NCBI GenBank assembly: GCA_954871525.1
Contig: OX940861.1
Coordinates: 42,049,201-42,113,200 of the forward strand
Reading direction: 5' to 3'
DNA from: Parietaria judaica
Lineage: Eukaryota > Streptophyta > Magnoliopsida > Rosales > Urticaceae
Length of the DNA stretch: 64,000 nucleotides
Positions within the stretch are counted from its first letter, which is position 1; each line of letters begins with the position of its first letter. Below the pieces are notes generated by a model. That model was not told where the DNA came from. It saw nothing but the letters and a program-made list of their open reading frames with translations, and ran no database searches. The position numbers and the translations under genes were made by a program. Positions 1 through 10,761 of this stretch are shown here, piece by piece.

Positions 1-3000
1 TGGTCCGGGCCGAAGAGTGGTACGAGGTGTTGTACCAATACTCAGCCCACGGAAGCCACCCGGCCCACTGTTTCGGTGTCTCCGACGCGAAGCACCGTAA
101 GTACGTCTCCACGCTTCGGTTGACCACTTCGGTCTGCCCGTCCGTCTGCGGGTGGTAGGAGGTGCTCCGCTTCAACCCCGTTTGCATTTGTCGGAACAGC
201 TCACGCCAGAAATGGCTCATAAAAACCTTGTCCCGATCAGATACTATCGTCTCTGGAATCCCGTGCAAGCGGACGACCTCTCGCACAAACACCGTAGCCA
301 CTGAAACTGCCGTGTATGGATGCTTTAGCGGCACAAAGTGCGCATATTTGCTTAAACGGTCAACGACCACCAAGATCACCGTGAAACCGTCGGAACGGGG
401 CAGCCCGTCGATGAAGTCCATGGTCACTGCTTCCCAAACCTTCTCGGGCAGCGCCAAAGGCTGTAAGAGCCCCGCCGGTGCCATTGCCATATACTTGTTT
501 CATTGGCACACGTCGCATTCCGCAACGAATTTCTCCACATCCTTCTTCATGCCTATCCAGTACAGCTCCGTTTTTAACCTCTGGTAGGTCTTTGCCACGC
601 CTGAGTGCCCTCCGATCGCACTGCCATGAAACTCCGCCAACAACTTCGGAATGTGAATCGATTTGCGTGGTAGCACGAGGCGGCCATTGTACAATAATCG
701 AGTACCATCGAAAGTGTAACCTGGGTGTGTGCTCGGGCTCTTTGCTAAATCGCCGCGCAACACCTCAAGGTCCATGTCCTTAGCAATGTCGCGCAACAAT
801 TCCTCCCAATCCAGTAATTGCGGAATCGTAATGGCTGCGAGCTGTGAGTCGGGGTCCTTCCGAGAGAGAGCGTCGGCGGCTTTGTTCTCGATCCCAGGAC
901 GATATTGAATCTCGAAAGAATACCCGATCAGCTTAGTGAGCCACCTTTGATGCTCCTCGGCGACCATTCGCTGCTCTAATAGAAACTTCAAGCTCCTTTG
1001 GTCTGTGCGGACGATGAACTGACGACCGAGGAGGTAAGGCCGCCACTTTTGAACTGCTAACACGATCGCCATCAACTCTCGCTCGTAAACGGACTTCAAC
1101 CTCGCGCGCTCGGGTAACACTTGGCTGAAATATGCAATGGGCTTCCGATCTTGCATCAAAACAGCTCCTAAACCAAAACCGGAAGCGTCCGTTTCGACGA
1201 TAAATGGTCGTGTAAAATCTGGTAACGCGAGGACTGGGACCCTCGTCATGGCCGTCTTCAATTCCTCAAAGGCCCTCGTAGCGGACTCACTCCAATTAAA
1301 TCTGTCCTTCTTCGTTTGGTCGGTCAATGGCGCGGCGATGGTACCGTACCCCTTGACAAAACGCCGATAGTAACCGGTGAGCCCCAGAAATCCCCTGAGT
1401 TCCCGAATTGTCTTTGGTTGTGGCCATTGTAGCATCGCTGAAACCTTGGACGGGTCCGCTGCCACTCCGTCGCCGGATACTACGTGGCCCAAATACTCGA
1501 CACTCGGCTGCCCGAACAAGCACTTTTTTTGATTGGCGTACAACTGATTCTCTCGGAGCGTGCACAAAACTGTTTCCAAATGCTCGAGATGTGCTGCTCG
1601 GTCTCGGCTATAGACAAGGATGTCGTCAAAAAATACTAAGACAAACTTCCGTAAAAATGGCTTGAATACCTTGTTCATAAGGGACTGAAAAGTTGCTGGA
1701 GCGTTCGTCAACCCGAAGGGCATTACGAGAAACTCGTAGTGTCCTTCGTGAGTTCTAAAAGCAGTTTTTCCAACGTCATCGGCCTTCATTCGGATCTGGT
1801 GATAACCAGATTTGAGGTCGATTTTGGAAAAAACCGTGGCCCCATGAAGCTCGTCAAGAAGCTCGTCGATGATCGGGATCGGAAAGCGGTCAAGAACTGT
1901 CTCCTTGTTCAGCGAGCGATAGTCTATGCAAAAGCGCCAACTGCCATCTTTCTTTTTCACCAAAAGTACCGGACTCGAGAAAGGGCTCGTGCTCGGTTGA
2001 ATGATCCCAGAGTCTAACATCTCTTGGACGAGCCTCTCAATCTCATCTTTTTGGACCTGTGGGTACCGGTATGGTCGAACATTAACCGGCGCTGCACCCG
2101 ACTTCAACACGATCGCGTGCTCGTGATCCCTTGGTGGTGGCAAACCCGAGGGCATCGCGAACACGTCTTGGAATCTACCCAGTAGTCCTTCTAAATCTGT
2201 CGCGTGCACGCTCTTGGTCACCTTGTCCGACACACTTTTCTGATGCAGCTCCACTAAGTAACCGATTCCCTCTTGGGCGATTGTCCGGGTCATTGCTTTG
2301 AGAGACACAAGGGATCGTTGAAGGCCTGGATCGCCCTGTAGTACCACCGTCCGACCGTCGCTGTTGAACTCTAATCGTTGACGTTTCCAACTAACCTTCG
2401 TATCGGGTAATTCCTCGAACCACGACATGCCCAAAATTAAATCGGTGCTGCCCAGCTGTAGTGGCAGTAAATCCACGTGAAATAGGGTCCCGTCAAGGGT
2501 CACAGCGATGTCTCGGCACACACCTCGACCAGACTCAGATCTGCCTGTACCTAGTTCGACTTCAAAATCGCTCGTTGGTGTCCGTTTCAGCCCCAAAGTC
2601 ACCACGATCTTTCGGGAAATAAAATTGTGGGTGGCTCCACAATCGAGAAGCACCACGACGGGCTGATTTCCGATTTCCCCTCTCATTTTGATCGTCTTTC
2701 CTCCAGTCAGCCCCATTACTGAGTTTAGGGAGACTTTGACGTGATTGAGGTGGAGCTTTTCCTCTCCTTTTGTCTCGAATTCTGCGTTCCATGCTTCGAC
2801 TTCAGTAATTATCTTTTCGCTGTCATGACAGAGATGCACTTCTAAGTTTATCTTCGGGCACCGGTGACCAGGCTCGAACTTCCCGTCGCATTTGTAGCAA
2901 AGCCCCTTGGAATGTTTCTCGGCGTACTCGCTCTCGGTGAGTCGCTTGGGGTTAGTTGGAGGTCTTGCGTCAACCTTCCTCGCCTCTGTCTCTCTCGGAT

Positions 3001-4576
3001 ATCCAGATTTTGGGACAAAACCCGAGCTGGTCTTGGATCCCGAGTTGTTTCCGGTCCACCCCTTCCGGCGTGCGTTCCATTTATCTTCTATTTCCTTGGC
3101 TCGAGCAAAAATTTCCCGTACACCTCGTGGGTGCCACATCCTTACTTCTTCGCGAAGGTCCGGCTTCAAACCTCTCATGCACGCATTTACGAGTACTGAT
3201 TGTTGAGTCTCCGGCGTCCTACTCGTGAGATTCTCGAAAGCTTTTCGGTATTCGGCCAAAGACCCGGTTTGTGTGAGTGCCATTACTTGTTCCATAATAT
3301 CGCCGGTCTGAGAAGTACAAAAGCGCTCCTCAATTTGCTCCTTGAAGTCGCCCCATGTGCGAAACGGCTCGCGCTGCTCGCACCACTTATACCAAGCTAA
3401 TGCCTCGCCGTCCAAACAAAGCGCCGCAGACCGAAGCTTTTCGTGTTCGTGAATTCCGTTGACCTCGAAGTAACGTTCAGTGCGGAAAATCCAATTGTGT
3501 GCGTCGCCTTCTTCAAAAATTGGGATGTGCAAACGTCGATCTCGGGCAGCGACCCCTTGCCGATCGGGTTGGCCAACCCGCGGTCCATAGACGTCACCTT
3601 GTTGTTCGTGTCGTGCCGGGTAACCCCAATTTGGGATTCGGTTATTCTCAGCGGGTAAGGGCTGCAGAATCTCCTCTCGGAGCTCACGAACTCGATTGAG
3701 CTCTCGGACCCTTTCCGCCGCTGCTCGACGTTGTTCCAATACGTTAGGGTCGTGATCGTTCGGCAATTCGCACGCGCGCGCAAGCAACGCTCGGGCGCGT
3801 TCAAGCTCGTGCGCATGCGCTGCCCGTTCTCCGTCCTCGGTGCGCGCACGATCGTAGGGCATCTCGCCCGCACGCGCAAGCAATGCTCGGGCGCGTTCAA
3901 GCTCGCGTGCGTGCTCATCCCTCGTTAATGCTTCCGTGCGTGCACGTTCGGCCCGCGACGTCGCTTCGGCTGTCAAGGGTTCCGCCGCTCGACGCCCGTC
4001 GTCGACACGGTCCATATGGTTCGGGTCCTCAACCCTAATTCCAGCGTTGCGTAACAACACCCGCGCTCGTTCCAGTTCTCGAGCGTGATCCTCGGCTTCA
4101 CGCCGTGCTTCAGCCTCTTGTCGTCCATTGGTTGTTCGGCGTTCCCCCGCTGCCCGGTGTTCGCCGTAGTTACCCAACTCGTGAACTCCATACCCCGCGC
4201 TGCGTAAAATGGATTGGGCGTGCAGTAAATCGAGGGCCGGGTCACCGTCGCGCGCGCTCCGAGCCCCACTCTTGCTGTTGCTGCTGCTGCCTTGGACAGA
4301 TTGCCTGTCTTCCACGTCTTGTAAAGCTGCTACACCCTTCCCGCGTCTCGCCCCGTCGCCCTTACTCACTGTTCGCTGCGACTTTGCACCTGTCCTCGCC
4401 ATTGCTGCGCTTCGTGATCGTGAGGGGGATCGCTCGGCCAGACGATGCACAACGGCCGTGAGCTCGGCCAATTGTCGATCTACATGGGCCAGTTTATGGT
4501 CCACGGCGTCTCCGACTGCCGCCAGTTTGCTGTCCACGCCCTGAGACAAAGCTGTGAACTGCTTGTTCGTCACCAT
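1..4576 (-). pseudogene. Ty3/gypsy retrotransposon gag-pol polyprotein, interrupted in integrase, cut by window edge
   Basis: A single polyprotein runs leftwards from an ATG whose first base is 4576. An in-frame ATG 27 codons upstream (4657) is rejected because it lies inside the LTR and reads through the primer-binding site. Seen in order: a charged Gag N-terminus with ELERAR repeats (3770-4087), a Gag core, a knuckle-like [14 protein letters not shown] (about 2845-2905), protease [12 protein letters not shown] (about 2627-2660), reverse transcriptase with FFDDILVYS (about 1609-1636), RNase H with [13 protein letters not shown], and an integrase HHCC zinc motif. A TGA at 498-500 follows CDVCQ. 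Past it the same frame stays open to position 1 and carries the integrase core Asp, Asp and Glu (DGQTEVVNR), so one nonsense change broke an otherwise full frame. The organisation and initiator-Met-type primer site suggest a chromovirus-like element. A chromodomain, if any, lies outside the window. Confidence 0.93.
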
Positions 4577-4597
4577 CGCGTCCCCGGGATCGAAAAC

Positions 4598-4609
4598 GCT
4601 CTGATACCA
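4598..4609 (-). other. Primer-binding site of the gypsy element, initiator-Met tRNA type
   Basis: The minus strand reads TGGTATCAGAGC immediately inside the LTR, the usual complement of the plant initiator methionine tRNA 3' end. It is separated from the LTR terminus by two bases. It fixes the LTR boundary and argues that the real Gag start is downstream at 4576. Confidence 0.85.
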
Positions 4610-4611
4610 AA

Positions 4612-4996
4612 TGATAGGATCCAATAACAAAATCTCAACACAAAACGTGTGGCTCACGTTATCAAGGTGATAACGTGAATCGTTTTATTAATCGGACTGT
4701 AAAACACCAATACTCCGTCAATCCTTCGAGAGCTATGACGGCTTCTCTCCGCGAGACGTTCAACAAGAAGAATACTAAATCAAACATGCCGAAAACCCTA
4801 GCCCTAGGTGCTTATAAAAGCATGCGACTAGTTCTAATGGAAACTGATTACGTAAATCAGTTTCCTTATTTTTTGCTTTAATTAAAAAAACAATAACATA
4901 ACTAATTAGGAAAATTACTAAACAGCCCTTCATTAATCAGCCCTAATTACTTCCTTGCCCTTGGGTTGTCGTCTGTAGACCAAGAGGGGTCTATCA
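4612..4996 (-). repeat. 5' LTR of the minus-strand gypsy element (385 bp)
   Basis: In plus orientation the LTR starts TGATAG at 4612 and ends CTATCA at 4991-4996, a perfect 6 bp inverted terminus with TG...CA ends, placed directly next to the primer-binding site. A TATAAG-type box on the minus strand near 4814 is a plausible LTR promoter. The next five bases (GAATT, 4997-5001) are the expected target-site duplication, but the partner copy is outside the window. Confidence 0.85.
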
Positions 4997-5001
4997 GAAT
5001 T

Positions 5002-5046
5002 CAATTTAGTGTTGGTAAAGGTTTACTTTTATGAGCAAGCTTCACA

Positions 5047-5077
<31 letters not shown>

Positions 5078-6866
5078 TATTTTTTTTCACCATAATTGAA
5101 GGGCATTGGAGCAATTATATATTCATTTGAAAAGTTGAATTTCTTAGAGCTGACGATAGTCACAGGCACAGGCCCGATTTGTGTGCCGAAAATCTAGTAA
5201 AATACTCAACCATGTCCAAAGTGTCAGCGATTCGTGATCTTTCCAGGATATTTAAAAATTTATAAAATTATTTAATTCATAAACATACGATAAGACTCTA
5301 ACTCATGCACTACTATTAACTATTCAATTCCAAAAAATAGGTCAATAAACCAAAATCGAAAAGATCAAATTCAATTAAAATACTAATTTCGATAAAAAAA
5401 AGTGTAAAAAAGGAATATATTTTTGTAGAACCGAAATCGAACTACGTATATAAGTTATGAGTTTCAGTTTATTTATTTATTTATTTTTTTTAAAAAGAAA
5501 TTGTGAACTGATGACTAAATATTAATTTTGAGCCAAAAAACTATATAAGAGTCAATTAAAGATCATGCAATTCCTTATCAGGTAGCATATTGCGTGTAAA
5601 TTTTAATTCGTAAAGATCACTTATCTGCTGATCAATTCTAGACTTTTAATTGCCGTTGCTGACAAATTGATGTTGGATAATTAGAAAATATTTTAGACCA
5701 CTAATTAATATTAAGAAAAATACCGATAACCGAATAATTAAAACCGAATTTAATGTAAAAGTAAACTGGATCCTTTATATATTTTATGGTAATCGATTTT
5801 TTTAATTTTTTTTTAAGTGAAAGTATGAATGTCGATCAAGGGTTCACAAATTTTTAAGACCGATGTGGATCAATTTTGAACCTAACTATTATTATTCAAA
5901 CGAGTATTTTTTGTGCTTGGTTTTGGAGTCTGTGCGACGGTGCATCTAGCACTGAGGGGTTACATTTGTCATGGCTCACGAGCCCGGCTCAAATAAATTT
6001 CAAGCTCACTAAGGTAACTATTTCTCATCATCTCACATCACATGTAATCTCGATATTTAATACCTGGGTTGAAAATAACGATCCTTAGATAAAACAAACT
6101 ATTTATGAGTAGAGAAATGAGTGAGAAATAGTGTCAAATATAATAAATATGAGTATTATAAATCGATATGTAAGATGGAATGAGTAAAGCGATGTAGGAG
6201 AGGGAGTAAGCTTAAAGAAATGTTATATATTTATAGACATAGAAAAACTCAATTTAAGAGCTCCATAATCACTTGATTTATGATCAAGTTTTATCTTAGA
6301 TAAATCATGTCCAAGAGAAGTTAAATGGTTTAGCTACATTAAGTGAATCTCCCCTAGTTTTGGGAAAGTTGGTGGCCGTGTGTGAATTCTTTAAGGCAAG
6401 GGGCGGCCTGATTCGACATTGTTTCCTTCTCAGTACGAGATAAATAGAAAGCAACAATTCACGAGATTTTTAAAGCCACCGGCTATCAAAAAGATATGAC
6501 CAAGAAACTCGGCTATACAAATTTGATCAATACTTTTGCCTCTAAAATATTGAACGCATCATATTTGAATGAGTAATTATTACAATATATTATATATTTT
6601 TACATCTAACTTCAATTTTGCAATTCCGGCCCAAAAATATCAAGCACAAGCACAAGCACAACCCTGCTAACAAGTGATACAATTAAGTGTGACTATAAAG
6701 GAGGCCGCCCCAAAAAAAAAAACAATTGGTGGTAATATACAATTATTATTTTACAAATATAAATTCATAAAAAAATCACATCAACCTATTATCACAAACG
6801 GACTTAGCGTATTTGAAAGTGATATTAATTTATTTATTTATTTCTATATATTTTCTAGTCAACATA
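5002..6866. other. AT-rich intergenic spacer
   Basis: No convincing coding region. It contains an (AAT)n microsatellite at 5047-5076 and a short (GCACAA)n run near 6645-6661. The small open frames at 5876-6088 and 6674-6910 show no recognisable domain and look like chance. Confidence 0.6.
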
Positions 6867-6971
6867 ATGTTCACCGAGCAAATCGAGAAGACCAAAAAAG
6901 TTTACATTGACGACATGCTAATCAAATCCTGAACCAGTACAGTATGAAGTTGAACCCTTGCACTTTCAGAA
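6867..6971 (+). pseudogene. Ty3/gypsy reverse-transcriptase fragment
   Basis: The frame from the ATG at 6867 reads KVYIDDMLIKS and then stops. Immediately after, another frame reads QYSMKLNP with a cysteine, a pairing that in gypsy reverse transcriptase follows the YIDD motif about 30 residues later. This is a tiny relic with an internal deletion. No LTRs were found around it. Confidence 0.75.
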
Positions 6972-9057
6972 TTTTCTCAGAAAAACCGCCATTATTTCAT
7001 ATCAAATTCGCACTCGCTTTTCTTCCTTATCACTCAATAGTTTTCTTTTACATCATTAAACTCCAATTTTAAACCCATTATTTTGAACTAGCAACTGCAT
7101 CCAATTAGTCAATCAAAGGTCACCAGGTGAAATCAATTTTATTTATAGTTAATAAATCAATTCTAACTCAAGTCAAGACTCACAAATAAACCAAATTTAT
7201 TATAATTTCACCATTAACTCTGTAATTTATCATAAAGATATAACCATTTGCAATTGAAAATTAAGTTGCTTGTAAGCTTCTAAAATTGATTAATCGAATC
7301 AAAATTAGTACCATTTCATTCGATATACAATTGATCGGACTCAAAATACAAATTTCTGAGGAGCTAAATTGTATGGCAGGGGCTGAATAAATGTAGTTAC
7401 GAGTAAAAGTATAAAATTAAAAAAATAAAAAAAATCTAAGTATAAAAACTAAAAAATAAAAAGATAAATCTTGAAAAAAAATTAAAACATAAACTGATGG
7501 CTATTATATTGTACCTTCTTAAGAAACTAGAGCAAAATGTTAAATGAAATGTTTTCGACCTTGTAACGGGATCCGTTATACCGGAGCATAAACCCTCTTC
7601 CTTCCCCGGTGTGGGTTGGCGTTTTGATCTCTAAACTTAGCCACATTAATTATAGACAGAGCGACCGGACTACGATAAATAACTTGAGATAAATTATGGC
7701 TGAAAGATCACTGTAAGATAGAATACGCCATCACCCGGCTGTTTCATTCTCCAAGCTCATATTACATTCATTCTTTAGTAAGTCTCACCAAGAAGGTATC
7801 CGTAACAGGTCTACTACGCATTAACGGTTTTTGTTTTATCGTGAGGACTCGTTCTCCGTGGCTAAATTCTCGACAAGGTCCTAACCAAAGAATTAAAGCC
7901 AAGCTGAAACGAATAACATGTCCTTAAGTATCCTATTCATAGTTCTCCTAGCTATAATTCGTTGAAAAGTGAAGCTCTTTTGTGAAGCCAAAACGACAAG
8001 CTATCGAAGAAACGACAGCAGAACTTCAAGTGACATTTCGTTTGGACTTTGGAACTTGGACGAATCTCGACCATTCATCTCAAGACGATCCATCAGCCAC
8101 AAGACAAGTCATAGACTTCCTTCGACTGATTTTTTTTACTAAGAAGTATGTGATTATGGGATCCGGTTTCTATGATATCTCTCTTCTAGTCGATCTCTTC
8201 TCTATAAGTTTCTCTCACGGAGACCGGTTTTTGGTCTCGTGGTTGTCTCCAATGGTGCTCGGGTTTGAGCGGACATGAGGTTTGTACAAAGAGGGTTTAA
8301 GAGAACGAGAGTTTAGTGCTCGGGGAAGTTTGCCAGAGTTAGAGCGGACGTATATAGATCGGAATTTGATCTTCAACTGAACTACCATAAAACAATGTTC
8401 AGTTTTGTATTTTGATTGATTCGTACTCGCACTTTTATTATTCATGAAAGATTCGTACGAAATCACATGCTGCACCATTTGGAAAAGGAACCACACGGCT
8501 CAGCATTGTCAAAATTATTGTAAATCAGAACGTCACGAACGACTCTTTGAAATTATCGGATTTTGTACCGACGTTCTAATGTTACTTAAAACACTCGCCC
8601 TGTGATGCTCCGGCAGACCTGAACAGACTAACAGTGGTGACATAACTGATGCTCAAGATACTCTTCGCGAGCTTCAATGGAGACTGAAAGTAGCGACCCA
8701 AAACACAATGTGTTGTTCCAAATACCAATCACGATGAAATTTGAAAAGAATCATAAAAGTCACAATCTTCATCTATGATTCACCGTAACTACTACTGTTT
8801 CATATCAAGCAGTGTCTGAGCATCCTCAAACACGCTTGTGTTTTTCATATTGACTAGTTCTTCGATTCAAATTTGCATAATCACACTATTTCTTAAACCA
8901 AAAATGCACCACCACTGTATACAAACTTTTTGCTTCATCACTTTGTACATTACAAGAACAGAAAACACTGAGGAAATTAACAAACACATAGGATTTGAGT
9001 ATAAAACCGAGCATAGTGATTACCCATTAAAGGAAGGAGGGAGCAAGTTGACGAACC
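6972..9057. other. Spacer downstream of the membrane-protein gene; no recognised gene
   Basis: AT-rich to about 7.5 kb, then more balanced sequence at 7.56-8.8 kb. A 246 bp stretch (7562-7807) has imperfect inverted ends (TGTAACGG and CCGTAACA) but no matching target duplication. The open frame at 7982-8278 (98 aa) resembles nothing I know. The 3' UTR of the minus-strand gene at 9058 probably occupies the right end. Confidence 0.45.
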
Positions 9058-10062
9058 TCAAGCATAGGCAACGGAGACGACATGGGGGACTTTCCCGTCG
9101 TCGAACGGCAGCGACACGTAGTCCCTCGCAAACTCCTCCGCGATCTCCACGGCCAGCTCGCCGTGCACGGCTTTGCAGTACATGTACAGCACTGCGTTCG
9201 CCGCCACGCTGTACAGCAGCACCACTGTCAGGAACGTCGACGTCACCACTATCTGCACCGCAAATTCCACCCCTTTCCACCCTTCGAAGCCGCCGCCGCT
9301 CAGGCTCGCAGCCGAGAAGACGCTGCACCACGCCAGCGCCAGCGCGGAGAGCCCAAGGAAGAGCAGCAGCGAGAACGCGATCCCCCTCATCCCGTGCACC
9401 AGCCCGGCGCTGCGGCGCATCGCCCCGAAGCCCCAGTTGGACTCCGCCACCACGATCACCGGCACAAGTGTCCAATTCAGCTGCAGGTAGATGAGGGCGG
9501 AAGCCAGGGCGGCCGCGAGGGCGACGGCCGGGACGAGGAAGTACGGCGAGGAGTAGTCGGGCGGGAAGCCAAGGAGGCGGGCGGAGGAGACTGCGAGGAA
9601 GAGGAATAGCGCGAAGACGGAGGCGACGGCAGCGGCGATGAACGCGATTATGAGGGTGGTGGCGAGGAGGGGGAGGAAGGAGGCGCGGAGGGAGCGGACG
9701 GCGGAGAGGAGCTTCACAGGACGGCCGTAGAAGCCGTGGAGGACGCTGAAGGTGATGGTGGCGACGGCGAGGAGAGCGAGGAGCGAGTAGGCGGCGGCGA
9801 GCAGGAGACCGGCGAGGGCTTCCTCGCCGTCGCTGGAGAATCCGTCTCCGGCAAGGAGGGGTTGGGCGTTGTCGGGGAGGCGGCGGGAGAGGAGGAGGGA
9901 GAGGATGGTGGGGAGGACGGTGGAGGAGAAGGAGAGGGGCAGGAGGAGGAGGACGGAGAGGGCCAGGAAGTGGCGCGAGTGCGCGTTGACTATGCGCTTC
10001 GACTCCGACAGCACCGCGCAGAGGTTGAGCGTCACCGCCGGCGATGGTGGGCTCGTCGCCAT
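9058..10062 (-). CDS. Plant-specific multi-pass membrane protein (At1g69430/At1g26650 family)
   Basis: Intronless, 334 aa. The start is the ATG at 10062 in a good context (ATGGCGACG). An upstream in-frame ATG at 10179 would add 39 residues of UTR-like sequence and is not used here. Six hydrophobic segments are visible at about residues 32-58, 82-108, 129-158, 174-205, 228-251 and 265-295. The protein ends in a soluble tail with EEFARDYVSLPFDDGKVPHV, which I recall as the family's conserved C-terminus. Proteins of this family are annotated in Arabidopsis under uninformative names and their function is unknown to me. The codons are GC-rich compared with the surrounding spacer. It lies head-to-head with the UXT-type prefoldin gene about 700 bp away, so the two may share a promoter region. 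The family assignment rests on memory of the sequence and on synteny with AGO7. Confidence 0.88.
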   Translation of the reverse strand: MATSPPSPAVTLNLCAVLSESKRIVNAHSRHFLALSVLLLLPLSFSSTVLPTILSLLLSRRLPDNAQPLLAGDGFSSDGEEALAGLLLAAAYSLLALLAVATITFSVLHGFYGRPVKLLSAVRSLRASFLPLLATTLIIAFIAAAVASVFALFLFLAVSSARLLGFPPDYSSPYFLVPAVALAAALASALIYLQLNWTLVPVIVVAESNWGFGAMRRSAGLVHGMRGIAFSLLLFLGLSALALAWCSVFSAASLSGGGFEGWKGVEFAVQIVVTSTFLTVVLLYSVAANAVLYMYCKAVHGELAVEIAEEFARDYVSLPFDDGKVPHVVSVAYA

Positions 10063-10761
10063 GGGATCGGAGAACAAGGGTTTCGGAGAAAGATCGATTC
10101 TTGTGTTGTGGGTGCGGGAGGAAGAGAGAGAAGATAAAGGGCTTGTTCGTTTGACTTTTACGGTCGTAAGTTTGACCAATTTTCTCTCTTTTTTAACAGA
10201 GCTTTCTGATCACTCTTTTTTCCCAAACCCCAACACGCAACAGAGCAAGACAGCTGCGAGGTGTCTCTGGTTCCGCCATGGCTGTCTTCGAGGTGTCACT
10301 GGTTCGATACTTCTCGATTCTGCTTCGAGGCTGATTCACACTCTCTCTCCTTGACGAGATTTCTCGCGAGTTCTTGATCAACTGCAGAGCTAGTTGACGC
10401 CACACCTGTAGTTTCTGGGCAATCGGCAACACCTAGTTTGAGTATGTTGGTGTGAATTCAAAGATTGGAAGAGAAGAGATACGTGATGATGTGATGGTTG
10501 TGCGCAACCATTTGGTTGCATATGAGCTGTTCGATGAAAGTTCTGTCTTATTTTTTAGATAAATTTGAGCTTGAGATGGCGATAAATAGTTGTTGAATTA
10601 CCATTTACCACTTTGGTTTGGGCATGGATGACATGATTCTATTCGAGCCACACCTAATGCGAAACCGCGATGCTGAACTATTATTATCGATTTTTATGTT
10701 GATCAAATTTCTGGGACTTACTCTGTTTTTTTTTTTTTTTGCTCCAGAGTTAAGACTGGAA
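10063..10761. promoter_or_regulatory. Shared head-to-head intergenic/5' UTR region of the membrane-protein and UXT genes
   Basis: The two start codons face away from each other across 699 bp, the arrangement of a bidirectional promoter. On the prefoldin side a 14-15 base T run followed by GCTCCAG at about 10727-10747 looks like a 3' splice site, so a 5' UTR intron is likely. I did not find an unambiguous TATA box for either gene. Confidence 0.5.

Noticed and set aside
4577..4657. Upstream in-frame ATG for the first polyprotein
   Set aside because: Those 27 codons overlap the primer-binding site and LTR end, so the next ATG (4576) is the likely start.
6430..6450. CAGTACGAGA looked like the large-subunit rRNA sarcin loop
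   Set aside because: The match stops after about ten bases and nothing around it resembles rRNA.
7562..7807. Possible 246 bp solo LTR or MITE with TGTAACGG/CCGTAACA ends
   Set aside because: Ends are imperfect and the flanking bases do not form a target duplication.
8838..9494. 218-codon plus-strand frame over the membrane-protein gene
   Set aside because: It is low-complexity Arg/Pro-rich shadow of the GC-rich minus-strand coding sequence.
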